From contig OZ020262.1 of the NCBI GenBank assembly GCA_963971285.1, positions 3,970,082 through 4,034,081 of the forward strand: 64,000 nt of DNA, given 5' to 3'. The translations under genes and the position numbers were made by a program. Positions 34,401-47,348 of the stretch are shown piece after piece. Each line of letters starts with the position of its first letter. Position 1 is the first letter of the stretch. The stretch is from Astropecten irregularis. Taxonomy: Eukaryota > Echinodermata > Asteroidea > Paxillosida > Astropectinidae. Under the pieces are notes generated by a model. It was given only the letters and a program-made list of their open reading frames with translations, did no database searches and was not told the DNA's origin.

Positions 34401-37234
34401 TAACAACACAGCAATGAGTATTATGCTAAAATGCATAGACAAGTGCACAGAAAAAGCCAAATAAATTAACAAAATAATGCTAAGAAAACAAATAAAATGT
34501 CCCCAAACGATTAAGGACTTAATATCAATACTAATAATATCTAACAAAATGTCAATTATATGTAAGTTTTGGGTCAACTAAATATTACCCAGCAGCTTCA
34601 TGATTTTAATTTTGCATGTAAATTGATTCTGATATATATGACACACGGTGAATCATGACGTCACGACTTTAATAAGTCTCCCGAGTGCGTGCATATGCAC
34701 AGTCATTGCAGGTTCATGGCCAACGCCAGAAAACCTAATTATTTTAGATTGGTGCGGCTCCATCATTTTTAAACAACATCAAGAAAAAGGGGAAAAGGGA
34801 AAAAAACTCATCATGCGACATAATAAAAAGCAAACATGCGACACAAAGAAAAAGTCGGCTGGAGTGGGGGGTAAAAAAACCCACTAAACTCTGTGTGAGG
34901 TTTCTTAAAATTTTGTATTTCAGCCTCAGTCTACGCCCGAGGGCCTCGACATTTCTGAGGAAATGAATTTGAAGTGAAGGGAGGGGGGAGGGGAGTTAGA
35001 AAGAAAAAGAAAAACATGTCTGTTAGATTCTAGGGGCTATCCATCACATAAGCCAAGCACATTAATGAACTGATGGCATATTTTCAATGATGAATGGGTG
35101 CATTTCGTCAAGAGACAGGAGTCGTAGGGGCCTGCGCCATGTTATTGTGGGTCAACATCCCCAGATACAGAGAAAGCTTTCGTTTTACTGAGAATTAGGA
35201 CTCGAAAGTTGAACCTCCTCAGGTAATTTTGCGTCCTTTGAGAGGCAATTCTTCTTTCCTTTTCTTCTGCTTTTTCCATAATAACGTAATCACAGTGCTT
35301 GATACATGTAAGTTTTATATAGTGTATTGTCTGACATATTTGACAAACATTAGTTTTGGCAGTTGAATATACATGTATTCTACATGTAGCTTCAAGTGTA
35401 CGGCCTCTGTGATGGAACTTTGAAGTGATTTAATATTACAGCGAGAAAAATGGCTCAACAAAGTTGTTGTTTTTTCAGTCACTGAACAAGATTGTGCTCT
35501 GATACGTGTGCAAAACTGCAATGTTGACCTGTTCATGGTATAAGGAACGACTTGTTGAACAAAATGGCTGCCATAACTGGTACCCAGCCTGGTGCCCGGC
35601 CTGCAATGAGTGCAATTAGCCACAACCAAAAAACAACAATGTGTGCAGTACATGTACTTGAAGTATGGTTCACTTCGGAGTGAATTATTTACGGAACTTG
35701 TTGAGGTCTGCACACCTGGCCGGCTCAAAAAGCACGCTGACCGCTTTGAGCAAACTGCTGGCCGAGCGAGGCACAACACTTCAAAATCAAATCCTTGCCA
35801 AGAATTTTCTTTATTGTGTGTGTGTGGAGGAGAGAGAGAGGGGGAAAGGAATACATTGTATTGATCCCCACAACTAAACTGTGCACAGCGTGCAAAGGCC
35901 TGGCACGGACCGATAATGAATTCTCTGCGGGCTTACTGACGGACTCTCGGCCCATGAATGGAGGGCCATGTTTGCTGAGAAAACAATCCGAGAGGAGTTT
36001 TGGTGGCAGTCACCAGGGCAAGGGCACACAAAGAGGCTGACTAAATGCTGAGGCGGCCGGCCGTCCACCGTCAACCGGTACTGCCGCCAGGAGAATGCTA
36101 CATGGTATTCTCAAGTGTCATTGAAACCTCCCATGTATTGGCCCTATGGTAGTTAGTTAGCACATTGGCTAACACCACACACTGGATACAGGGTCATAAT
36201 CATAATACTTGTACCACACAGTAGCAACAACGTACAGCAATCTGCGTAAATCGGCCCTCTTTCAGCAAAACAGCAACAAAGTCAGGTTCCGTCTATCCTT
36301 TATAGTCTAAAAGTCCAGTTCTTTGTTACATTACGTTCGACTTGATCACAAATCCTGGTAGATTAGGCTCACATTATTGTGTCACTTTGTTGAAACCTTT
36401 CACAGACCATAATTGAATGAGATCTTCGAAAAGGTCCTCAGTGTGATGGAGCAGTGTAAAGCCTAAGCATACAAGCCCATATCAACCACCATTTTTGCAT
36501 GGGAAGGAAATCTTAATCACATGCAGCAGTACTAAAGACATATATATTGCATGAAGTTGGAATTTGGAGGGACAGGCCTTTTGAGCCAAGGCATTTTGAC
36601 TTCTACATGGGGCTTGTTGGCCAGTGATACTTGGTCCAAAGAAAACAATGTATGTCATAAGAACGTATGCAACAGTATCAGACAAGAAGAACACGCATCC
36701 CTAAAACCCATGGCAGTGGAACTTTATATGGGAGCTTACCGACCACTGAACTGGGTCTAAAGAATGTGCCACTGGGCTACTACTACTACTTGGACTTTAG
36801 GGGACACAGACTTGCCAGAAACTTTATACAGCTTCCTTACTGGCCCAACTTAGTCCATAAAAACGTCAAAAGGAATATATGCTGCAAGGATATCACAATA
36901 TACTGCGAGACTTTGTCAGATTCAGGAAGGTTGCTTGTTAAACAAGCCCAGAGGCTAGGATTAGGTTTTTACAATGAGGGGAAAATACATGCAGCAAACC
37001 GCAAAGTGGTACAAGGTCCCCAAGTATGAAGTTCATGATTTTTTTTTTGTCATTTACAACAACAAAACCCCTTACAAATGAGAATGTCAGCAAAGATACA
37101 AGGTTAAGTAAGCCATTGATACATTTTCAATGCATACACATTAATAACCTGTCAGAAAATGAAATTGTCAAATTGCTTGAAAAATATTCAGTGGGTCTGC
37201 GTTGTATGCACATAGCAGCGACAACGATAGAAAA

Positions 37235-37365
37235 CATTTTGAATTTAAAAACGTAAAAAGGTACATGAAACAACATCTGTAAGGAACTTTAAGACCTTCA
37301 CTTCTGTTTAAGTACCAAATTCAGCCAAAATGCACATCTTTGCAAATCCCATATGCTCCCTTTAA
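37235..37365 (-). mobile_element. P2 MITE end fragment
   Basis: This is inverted relative to 5471-5600, from ACGTAAAAAGGTACATGAAA through CAGCCAAAATGCACATCTTT to ATATGCTCCCTTTAAAGG. The TTAA at the outer end is at 37362-37365. Confidence 0.75.
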
Positions 37366-37912
37366 AGGAAAAGGTGGAGTTTCGAAATTTCATTGGCAAG
37401 ATAAAGTCGGGGACACCCTGAAGCAATCGGTATTTCGCAATTTTAACGTTTCTCCATTTTGTGTGTGTGTATTCCTCTCGATCTTTTTTCTGACGAAGCA
37501 GAACTCACCCCCTCCCCCCTTCCTTGAAGCGGGAACAATGAGCCCCCGTTGCTTTGAACGTAAACAAACATTGATGCTGACAAGTTCTGAACACAAAAGA
37601 AGACCCCCCCCCTCCCCCTGATAGAATCGGCCCACTATTCACACGGCCAAACTTAAAACTCCCCGCGTATTTTGGATAAAAAATGTTTCTTTCACAAGTT
37701 ACATAGAGTACTTACACTGTACTTCCTTCACAATAACTCTGTGAAACACCCCCCCCCCCTTCCAACTGTCAATTAGACTTACACTGATCCTTCGAAACAT
37801 TTGATTAAATAACAAAAAGGTGCAAAACTGGCGGAATGTTGTGGTTTATGGAACAGGAGGAGGGAGAAATAATTTGGAAATTTATTACGGTCATCAAATT
37901 TTGCAAAAAGCT

Positions 37913-37930
37913 GGGGGGGGGGGGGGGGGG
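37913..37930. repeat. Poly-G run (18)
   Basis: Uninterrupted G homopolymer, flanked by GCT and TGGTGCAGCC. Confidence 0.9.
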
Positions 37931-38103
37931 TGGTGCAGCCTTCGTTGCTCTGGTCTTGGCCAGAAAATGTTTTTGGCGTGGCACGTATTTGGAAGTACTT
38001 CCAACTTACATCATCACTCTTAGAAAGTAAAAGGATCGTTATGCCAAACAAAACAGCAAAATGAAAGCAATTTTTGGTTGCATAAATTTGAACGATGACT
38101 CGT

Positions 38104-38210
38104 ACACGTACAGGAGGTCGCCGGTTCGAATCCCGCTCCAATCAATTTTTCTTTGTTTACTTTCAATGACTTTAATTTCAGTCAGTTTCCCTTGTGGTTA
38201 TTTGACGATT
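38104..38210 (+). mobile_element. S1 SINE fragment, B box to tail
   Basis: The fragment begins at TACAGGAGGTCGCCGG, with B box GGTTCGAATCC and tail CAATTTTTCTTTG to CCCTTGTGGTTATTTGACGA. The A-box half is missing. Confidence 0.8.
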
Positions 38211-39111
38211 GAAAAAGAAACACATTACACCTTCAGTCACGACACTAAAAAAAAATCCAGTTCCTCTGCTTTCCCACAATTTGGCAACATGTCCCAAATG
38301 GTTCCTCAAAAAGTTTTGGCATTGCACAAGACCCGGAGAGAGATCTTTCACCAGTCTGACCCAGCTACACAAGTTCATGTGCTCAACTCAGCTGTGCCGA
38401 TCAGACTCAATTTCTTGGGTGTACAGTATCCAAGAAATATCCTAGGGGCAGTTAGGTATGGGAGGGAGGGAGGGAACAGGGGGGCTAGTAAAAGCACCAA
38501 AAAAACCCAGTCCTCCAACGAAATTCCACGCTTAAAAGGAAGGCACGATCCCTCCTTTGAAGGCAGGCGAGGAAGAAAGGATCGAGGAGAAACATTGGTG
38601 ACCAGATTACTGGAAAGGTGACAACGAACACTATGACCTCGCTTGAGGGGCTCGCTATAGTACAGTCCCAACAGTAATGACAACTAGGGAAAAGAGAAAA
38701 GATCAAAGTTGAAAGTAAACTTGAAAGTGGGCACGCATTGTGTCATGTAACAGCGGAATCGATCTAGTATCACAACCCAGTCCTGAAAGGTTTCCTGGGG
38801 TCAGGCGGGAGCTGAGGGAATTGGTTACACAAACAACGGAGCTTGTCGCTGCGAGCGCAACCAGTTTAGAAGCTATTGAAAAGTGATTGGACCCAAATTG
38901 CATTAATCACATTAAATAATTCTAGTTTTTGTTATTTTGCATTGGAATTCCGGCAGTACGGTATAGCTTCAAGGTTGTGGGCTAATAAGCATAATGGGAG
39001 CGATACAAATTGCAAGAAATTGCCGGGAAAACTTTTATCATTCAAACATCATCCACAAATTCCACCAGAACCATCTTATTCAGGACATATTCTAACAAAT
39101 AGATGATTGAT

Positions 39112-39224
39112 ACAAGTAATAAAATGCTGCAAATTGTTCATCAGCCAAAATAATGTCCTGAAATATTTCAAATGCATGGAGTTAGGAGGGCCTGACGTTT
39201 TGTTCCTAGCAGGATCTTTCCCAA
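39112..39224 (-). mobile_element. H1 repeat copy
   Basis: TGCTGCAAATTGTTCATCAG, CCAAAATAATGTCCTGAAAT, GAGTTAGGAGGGCCTGACGT, TTCCTAGCAGGATCTTTC. Confidence 0.75.
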
Positions 39225-39973
39225 ATTCTAAATGGTCACTAGAGTTTTCAAAAATGGACCATTCATTTCTTACAAATACTGTATGTCTGTGGTGAAATTA
39301 TTTGCAAACTTGTAGACTTCTAAAAAAATTCTTGAAACCCCTGCCGTACGGTTACAACAAGAATCAACCTGGCCTATCCAGACAACTTGCAACAAGTGAA
39401 AAAGGATTTAAAGACATTGCTGCACTGCAGTGGTCTGGGCGTGTTTTGAAAGTGACTCTCATGTATGAATTTGAAATTTGGTCTCTTGCAAAGCTATCTG
39501 TCATTTAAACAGAACTACACTCTGTTTTCCCAACACAGTACATGTGGTCAAGTTCATTACATGTACTGTACTATAGGTTCACAACAGAGCATTTAAAGCT
39601 GTTCAATGTGATTTCTCAAAGCATTTTATTCATTGTCGCTCCAGCAATTGTTGGGCCTGTACAACTTGGGTCTGGGCTTAAATGCTGGCATTTAGTCATG
39701 ATAAATGAGCTTGCAAATCTTCAGTGATTATATGTATGGGGAAGTTGATACACCTTGGTATAAGGTTCAAGCCTTTACCCTTTTAATATGTATACAGGTT
39801 TGGCTTCAAATTCACACAAGCATATGGGAAGCGGCAGCAGCCACTTCCATTAGACATGTGTATAAATAAGCCACAGCCAAATATTTCTTCACACATCCTT
39901 TAATGCATTTGTTTTCAATATTAACGCAGAGCACCCTTCCGAACATATAAGGCTGAAATGAAGTTCTCATGTT

Positions 39974-40350
39974 CAGGGCTCGAAATATCAAAAAGACCGA
40001 GGACCAAGTCTAGTGATTTCATTGTCGGTCTAGTAAAGTGTGTACTGCACTAGTCCGACTGTGTAGTGAGCTATTTAAAGAATAGGCCATGTATATCGAC
40101 AGCTATAGTTACCTGCATGTTCGGACAAATTTCACAACGTTTACGTGTAACATATGACTTGTTTGTCCAAACATCTGAATATGACATCACGAGCGTGGAG
40201 CCTTATTAAAATGGTTCCTAAATTGATGATTTTTGACACAATATTGCATAACATGAATGCCACAGGTCCATGGAAAACATTTTAGGTCTAGTAAAATGCT
40301 TCAGTTACTAGACCTACTGTTCAATGCTTTTTCACGAAATTCGAGCCCTG
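39974..40350. mobile_element. hAT-like non-autonomous element (CAGGGCTCGAA ends) containing X1
   Basis: CAGGGCTCGAAAT at 39974 opposes AATTCGAGCCCTG ending at 40350. GGTCTAGTAAA recurs at both subterminal positions (40028 and 40285). CAGGG termini fit hAT elements. The 8-bp flanks do not match, so the insertion is old or composite. The X1 segment lies at 40075-40210. Confidence 0.55.
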
Positions 40351-40907
40351 TTGTTGGATGCTTTGGAAAAGGAAATCCGCGCTCAACCTGTGTTGAAAAA
40401 TGGTTCACGTTCACAAGCACTTGAAGTGCGAACCAACGCTCATACAAGGAGCTTGGCAAACACCGCACACCCTATAATCAGGGAGCGCGTGATTGTGAAC
40501 GAGCGTACAAAACCGACACGATCCCAACCCTTCGTACATATCAAACTGATGTTTCCTGCTTCACACACTGTACGCATTACCGAGATCCGCCACTCCGCCA
40601 GCACATTCCCATGCACACTCTTGACGCTATCGATTGAACTGTTGGTTTTTAAGCACGCTGAACCCAAATCCAGAGGAACATTTTATAGAACAGAAGCGAA
40701 AGGGAACTTTGACTCCGCATGGCACTTACAAAACCTGTCCCTGCTGGTGCATTTGGCCTATTTAACGACCGTGACGGAGCTGCAATTCACCAACATGATT
40801 GGTGAAAACAAGCCGATCCTCAAGCACCACAACAAGAGAGCCATTTCATTCTCGGCACTTCTGCAACCTCAAATGTTCCATGAAGAATCCAACATAAAAA
40901 AATATTG

Positions 40908-41060
40908 CATGTTCTTGTCCTCTTATCATTTGTCATTTGTTAATAATAGCAATCCGATAAAGATCCTGCTAGGATCAAAAGCGTCAGGCCCTCGTAACTC
41001 TAAGCATTTGATATATTTCAGATCATTAAATATTACACAAAAATTTAATCAAATTCAATA
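40908..41060 (+). mobile_element. H1 repeat copy
   Basis: GCATGTTCTTGTCCTCTTAT, AAAGATCCTGCTAGGATCAA, GCGTCAGGCCCTCGTAACTC, TTGATATATTTCAGATCATT. It lies inside the longest ORF of the window and shows that ORF is largely repeat. Confidence 0.75.
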
Positions 41061-41689
41061 TGGCAAGGTTTACATAGTGTAACATGTGAATGCTTTTTGG
41101 GTACAGCAAAACAATTATGAGTTTTTCCAATTTCACTGAATTTGACGCTAGGGCGACAGTTTTTGCAGAAAAAAATCAATGTTAGGGCGACAGACCACAT
41201 TAGGGCCACAAATATGTGTCGGCCTAATAATATTTCTCTAAATCTAAGATTAAGAAGCTTTTTTAACTCAAATATTTGGCCAATATGTTTCTAGTTTAAT
41301 TTTTTCACAATGCCTTATGACTGAACGTCCGTACATGTAGGCCTACATGTACATGTGACAGCCGAATAAAATGTTTTTAGATTACTCGATAGTTAGCGTA
41401 ATGTCATGCATGTATTGGAGAATCCAGTCCAGTGGCCATACATTAGGGATGGTACTCCTCTCACATACTCATGCCCAGGGCAAACACTGAATAATACATA
41501 CACATACGCTAGGCGCATGGGACCCTAGAGAACAAGTACGCAAGGTGTTGCCATGACACATAAAAAGGCAGTCGTATAAGATTTCCATACTGTATTAAAG
41601 GAATACAGGATTGTTCAAGGAAACAGAACAGCCACTACTGTTCATAATTTGATTTGTCATGGAGTTAAAACAAACCTGTGAAATGTTCA

Positions 41690-41922
41690 GCTCATATCAT
41701 CATTGGAAACTGTAGAAAACAGTGAAAAACACTCACACTATTTTTAAATCTATTCACAGGAGTTCTGATCTCACCCCGAGATCAAAACTGTTTTTGGTTG
41801 TTGTTTTACTAATTTCTGAATAAATATGGCATTTCAGGCGGATATATTTTTAACGATATGTTTCTACTAGCACAATTTTATCCTAAAAGTTATGTAAATC
41901 TGTGAACATTTCTGTTTGGGTA
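41690..41922 (-). mobile_element. P1-like MITE, partial and diverged
   Basis: Inverted relative to 23940-24100: AAAACAGTGAAAAACACTCA, GATCTCACCCCGAGATCAAA, TTTTACTAATTTCTGAATAA, TATGTAAATCTGTGAACATT. Confidence 0.65.
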
Positions 41923-43021
41923 CATGTATGCTGCCAATCCTGTACTGTACTTTTTTTTAAGACCATACGTTTCACAGGCAGCACTGGAAACAGTTTTTCA
42001 GCATTTCATGTCGGATTTTCTTCATTTCTTCAGGACAGCCTCGGCTGTGCTTTAATTCAAATTAGTTTCCAGACCCTTGCATTTCACATACGACTTATAA
42101 AATTATTGTATTTTTCAATAAATTCATCTGTGCTATATTTAGGACCGTGTCGGCTAGATATTTTTCATCAAACAATCCAACAGAGATCCTAATTCAAATT
42201 ATCTTGGAATCCAATATTGTTTTAACGACGGGGCCATTGAACTGCAAGTTATAAATTGCAGAACTTTCTTTTTCTCTTGGTGTTTGTGTACATGTAGCTT
42301 GGGGATATCCACAGCGTATGGGAAATGTGTATCTAATCGCACTTCAAGATAAAACATTGGAGGAGAGTAGGAGTGAAAATGACTTTTTTTTTTCGTCTTC
42401 ACCGATCCAGACAGCGTTTCCTGTTAACCCGCGAGGCATGAAACATCGGACGGTATACGCTGTTGCCAGTTCTCTTCTACGACTGTGTGCTGTGTCCCTT
42501 TCGTTGCCGCATGCATCTTTCGGCTTTCAAATCGCCGGCGGACACGATCTGATTGCTGGCTTGTAGTCCGGGTAAAAAGCAAGCTCACACTTGATGCTGA
42601 CGACCCCGCCAGAGTTTCACTGGGCCATTCCAAGTCCCACACCGTCATCTTATCCAGCTGAACTCGGGCAAGAAGTGCTGATAGGCCGAGACGGATCCAA
42701 GGAAGGATTAATGCATTCATTGACAGGTTTTCTTTTTTTTAGGAGGGGCGAGATTTTACCATCGTCATCAAGGTGTGACATTTCTCCAAATTACAGTCAA
42801 GTCCTCCCAGCTGGAGCGATTAGGGGTGCCTAGTGCCGCGTTGAAACATATCCCTTGTCAATGAGAAGGTAAATCAAGTAGTGACTGTTTGACGGGGAGC
42901 GAGCAATTCATCCAAATTGGATGAAGATGATGAAATGAGGAAGGATTAATGGCCAGGACATTATCACTCTTGATCCAAACTCCTGTTAAAAGATCTATAG
43001 GGCAGCACCTTCAAATGAACC

Positions 43022-43356
43022 TTAAAGGTAGTATCATACTTTGGTAGCATACCGAAACAGAAATCTTCACAGATTTACCTATCATTTACAGGGTATAAAG
43101 ATGGTGATGGTATAAACATACTGTTAAAATGTTTCTGCCTGAAATGCTGTATTTATTTAGAAAAGAGTAAAACCAATTCACCAAAAACAAATTTTGATCT
43201 TCGGAAGATAAAAAATACAGTGGCATTTGTCACTGTTTTCTCAAAAAGTGGGCACTGTATGGGACTGCTAATTTCACAGATGACTGTTTCTTTCTTGATA
43301 TTTTGCCAAGAATCTGCATTTCTTTGACAAAAACCAAAGTATGATACTACCTTTAA
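43022..43356. mobile_element. P1 TTAA MITE, full length
   Basis: TTAA at 43022-43025 and 43353-43356. TIRs are AGGTAGTATCATACTTTGG and CCAAAGTATGATACTACCT, a perfect inverted match. Confidence 0.88.
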
Positions 43357-43874
43357 GGTTTACTAATCTAGCCAGCGAGTTAACAAAAAACAAAAGTTCT
43401 GGGGTAAAGTCCAACAAATCAATTGTGTAAGGAGAGTGAAATTGTCGCAGTTAAACTGACAGACCCAAATTAGAATTTCACCATTCCCGTTGTCATCTTC
43501 ACCATCATCATAAGATGGCATATATGGATTAGCCGTTCCTTCACTCAGCACGATGCAAGGATGATATTTGAAACATGATACATGGCGTCGAGTGCATCCC
43601 CTCTCCTGGGCTGACACTTGTCACCTCACCATAATGAGGACCGAGACAACGGATACATCCTAAGGTGCCAGCCAGACTGCACATATAGACGTAAAAAGCC
43701 TTGTTCCTTATACAATTCAGTCATGAATACTTGTTCTTCTTTCATACGAGGCAGCGCGCAGAGCTCTACATATGTATATTTGCATCGGACAGGGACTTCA
43801 ACCACCTCGCAGAGGCAGGATTGGGCCTGGTGAGGTCTAGGTCCACTGGAGGTCGCAGCTTAAATACGATGCAT

Positions 43875-44084
43875 TCTCAGGAGTGTCCTCACAAGGGTGT
43901 CCTCACAGATATGTCCTCTCAGGGATGACCTCACAGGGATAGCTTCACAGGGATGACCTCACAGGGATATCCTCATAGGGGTGTCCACAAAAGGTGCCCT
44001 CACAGGAGTGTTCACACAGTGAGTGTCCTCTCAGGAATGTCCTCACAGGAATGTCCTCACAGGAGTGTCCTCACAGGACAGGAG
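43875..44084 (+). repeat. ~15-bp minisatellite (CCTCACAGGGATGTC-type)
   Basis: There are about 13 units resembling GTCCTCACAGGAGTG, with GATGAC, GATATC, AATGTC and AGTGTC variants. Some adjacent units pair as higher-order doublets (GATGACCTCACAGGGATA). No supported coding. Confidence 0.9.
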
Positions 44085-44353
44085 AACAATGGGAACTAAC
44101 ATGACCTAAAAAGTCAGTCTACTGGAGTCTATAAAACAGCAAAGGTACCCTGTAAAGATGCACCTGCAACATTTTGTGGACTGGTCCCTCCTACTTAATG
44201 CCGGCTGATGTTTTCCCGAGGATGTGCGCCATATGCCATGAACTTGCTTCCAAGGTTATCAAATCTCCTTCTGGTATTGCCAAATAAAGATCTTTCACTT
44301 CCCCCCGTGGAATTTAAAAAAAGGAAAGCCAGAGGTAGAAACAACAAAACTCT

Positions 44354-44371
44354 GAGAGAGAGAGAGAGAGA
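44354..44371. repeat. (GA)9 microsatellite
   Basis: Perfect GA dinucleotide run. A similar compound TGTG...GAGAGAG tract lies at about 35815-35844, and a (CA)8 run at 46133-46148. Confidence 0.9.
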
Positions 44372-46287
44372 AATCTATCCCACGAAATAATTGGCCTTCA
44401 AATGAACTTGCCATAGCCTCCTCCACAAGGTTATCAGGATACATTAATAACTTACCCGGTATACAAAAACAATACCCAAGTTCCATGCATAAACATAAGT
44501 TGACCTTATTCCCCTAGTTAACAGCAAGGGTATAGAAAGCTGGTCAAGTTCACACTAAAAATCCACATCCATGTGGAAAACGCATGACAAGGTTTCTTAC
44601 ATGTAAGTTGAACTTTAGAAAACAGCCAATCAAACTTAATCCACAGTACATGTACATCCAAAATGGCTGCCAACCTCACCCTAAGAAACGTTATGTATTG
44701 ATGAGTACTACTTTAACTGGCATACTGTAAGCCAAACAATTAATAGACACTTCTTCAGATCTTCATCTGAGGATCAAACATTTTCCCATCTGAAGCATCC
44801 AAACACATGTTGCATTTCCTGGAGGTCACCATATTTACTGTCTGTTTGTTTGTGATTCATTCCTCCAGCAATTAGCTGGGAGTAAGCACGAGCCATCATA
44901 ACCTGCACGACCCAACTTTGAAATTGAGTTTGATTGGCCACACAGCAGTATAGCACCCCACCAAGTATGGAAGCCAGCCGTGCAGAGGGAGTCAGTACCA
45001 GGCCGTGCCCCGGCCATTCTAGAGCCTATCAAGTCAAATAGCTGAGATGCAATTCAATCCGCAATGCTAGTCAATTCCAAACAAACCCCAATTTATTTTG
45101 TATTCAACACAGAAGCATGAATTTAGGGAGGTTAAAGAAGGGAGGTGGGGGCGTTCACGTGACATAGGGCTGCATCTCAGCTACTGTGGCCTGCATGAAC
45201 CTGAACATACTGAGACCAGTGGTTTCCGCCCATTCTCAGAACTTGTTTGGGCCGTAGGTAATGCAGAAGGAATTGGCCACATACTGGAATGGTTCCAATA
45301 CCAGTCTCTTTCTGGGCTGACACCTTTTTTGTAGGCTTGTAAAAAAAAATTGTTCGCCTCGACAATGAAGAATTTTCAGGGCAGGACATGGACCTTCCCA
45401 GTATACCAATGGCTGTTATTGTAAAAATCATTGACAAACTCCAGAAGACTCCTGTTTGCTGATGGTGTAAACCTGTGGCTGTTGCATGTCTTATTAACAT
45501 GCAACATTAAGCACAACACAGGAAACAGCGGTGAACAACACCATGACATCTTCACTGAGCACTACTTGATTCATACAAATGTGAAATTATCTTAAATAGG
45601 CCCACATTCCTTCAACTGATGGTTTTGCCATCAAGAGCCAATATGAATGTGATGGTTTTGGAGGAACTCTTTCACGAACAAAGCACAGACTCGGAACAAA
45701 CTATTCCATTCTCTTCCTGAAGGAAACGGATTACAGCACAGTGATTACAAACAGCTTTTGACCCTCCAGCAATAATTGTCAACAGTTCTCATAATAATCC
45801 AAATATGGAAGGAATTTTTCCACAAGAAACAGCCGCAGACCAAAACCCCGACCAACGCCTAAAAATAAAAGAGCATTCCTAGCTACTTATGAATTACTTC
45901 ACTCCAGTGTGGTGGAGGGCGGAGGGTGATGGGGGGAGGGGGGGTTAAGTTGTCAAGTTCAGGCTGGTTCGTGTCACTTCCAATTGCCCGAGACCAGACA
46001 TGTTTCCCTCAACGACAGCCTTCCACCGAGGCGAAGACAAGCTGCAGTTTTATAGAAGAATGTGCGGTGGTCTGACCCTGTAACCCTTTTGGCCGAGTCA
46101 AAATGGATTTATTTTCATAGGCTCATGTCAAGTACACACACACACACATGAGGGGAAAAAAGATACCCAAATAGCCAAAGTGTTGCTCTGCGGCCTAGAC
46201 TGGTCTTGCTTGTATTACCTCTTTGTTAGTAAAAAATGATTTGAAAGGCATGATTTTGGCAATTGGGGCTAATTTACTAGCATTCCA

Positions 46288-46454
46288 CAAGCCTGGAAAT
46301 AAACGGAGGCCATGGAGGCCATGGCCTTCATTGACCTGGCTCTTGGCCTTGGTGCCCCTTCAAATGTTTCCATAGACATTATGATTTTCCAATGGAAGTG
46401 CCCCTTGCAATGGAAAATTGGCCTTGCCCTCACTAAACCTTATTTCCAGCCCTG
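46288..46454. mobile_element. hAT-like element (CAGGGCTGGAAATAA ends)
   Basis: The right end TTATTTCCAGCCCTG (46440-46454) opposes CCTGGAAATAAA at 46292. The interior is GGAGGCCATGGAGGCCATGG, CTTGGCCTTGGTGCCCCTTC, then TTCCAATGGAAGTGCCCC. The GCCTTGGTGCCCC phrase links it to the arrays at 688 and 21450. Confidence 0.6.
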
Positions 46455-46775
46455 ATTTCATGATAATGAGTGTGTAAGGGACAAGTATTGGTGACCAAAC
46501 TTTCAGAGAACGAAGCCTATAGCACAGATGTCCTGAATTTTTCACGACCCAGTTCTTGTATGTGTCCTGCATCCAGGTGGGAACTTTTGTTAAGTATAAT
46601 GTCCAAAACCTGTGTCTACTAAGTTCACTTATATTTGAACTAACATTTTGTAAATTTTTAACTGGAAATTATTATGTGTAATTCTAAACCTAATATTTTT
46701 AGTCTTCAAACATTTATTGGGTATTCTTAAAAAACCATAATTGAACTTGTAATTTTGATACTTGAAAAAAAAACT

Positions 46776-46862
46776 AGCCTTTGATAAACTTAGCCTTCGA
46801 TAAAGATCCTGCTAGGATCGAAACGCGTCAGGCCCTCCTCACTCCAAGCATCTTGTAATTTT
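46776..46862 (+). mobile_element. H1 repeat copy, short
   Basis: AGCCTTTGATAAACTTAGCC, then AAAGATCCTGCTAGGATCGA, AACGCGTCAGGCCCTCCTCA, CTCCAAGCATCTTG. The 3' unique tail is missing. Confidence 0.75.
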
Positions 46863-47348
46863 GTACACAGGTAAGTCATGGAATAAGACAATGTGTTAAC
46901 CATTGCCTCAACAGATCCATTCAATATGCAATGTCTGTATTTCCAATTTCGGGTTCGAAGAAAATAGCTCTAGTTGGTCACTGTACCACCAGTGTGTCAG
47001 AAATCAAAGTGCTTTGAACCCTGAGCCACAATCTACAAAACCCTCATCAGCTTGAAATCTTTTTTCAATCTTTTCTTTTTCATTGCCGAGTTGAAAAACA
47101 AAAAATTAATCATCAATTTCAGCTCCTTCACACAAGAGCCGGAAAGAAAAAAAAACCTCACTTGCAGATGTCATTCTCAATACAATCAAAAATAATTCCT
47201 GACAGCGTCATTTCCACGTCGGCTTAATTGCGTCATTCCTCAAAATCCCTGCCGCATGACGTGATTAGGAGGAGGGTGGGGGGTTATTTCATGGGTGGGG
47301 AATGTTTTCAACCGATTTAAAAGAAAGGGGGAGTTTATCGTGACTTAC

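Larger units (their letters stand above)
18379..47348 (-). other. Glypican intron 2 (complete, 28,970 bp)
   Basis: The intron is bounded by GTAAGT at 47348-47343 and CCAG at 18381-18379 (minus-strand reading). It holds the 19-bp minisatellite next to the acceptor and many repeat copies, listed separately. Stretches in which nothing was recognised include about 22840-23900 (see candidate conserved block), 24300-25380, 25740-27620, 27850-28430, 29800-30680, 31420-36500, 37370-38100, 38220-39110, 41930-43010, 43360-43870, 44090-46280 and 46870-47340. No nested gene is supported. Confidence 0.9.

Noticed and set aside
36667..37256. Two adjacent plus-strand ORFs (120 and 76 codons) in different frames
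   Set aside because: Considered as a decayed gene or transposase. No family motif is recognisable, composition is ordinary, and the end runs into a P2 fragment.
40324..41082. Longest ORF of the window (252 codons, plus strand)
   Set aside because: It begins in the end of a CAGGG-ended element and finishes through an H1 repeat copy (40908-41060). The middle shows no recognised domain, and no splice or promoter context supports a gene.
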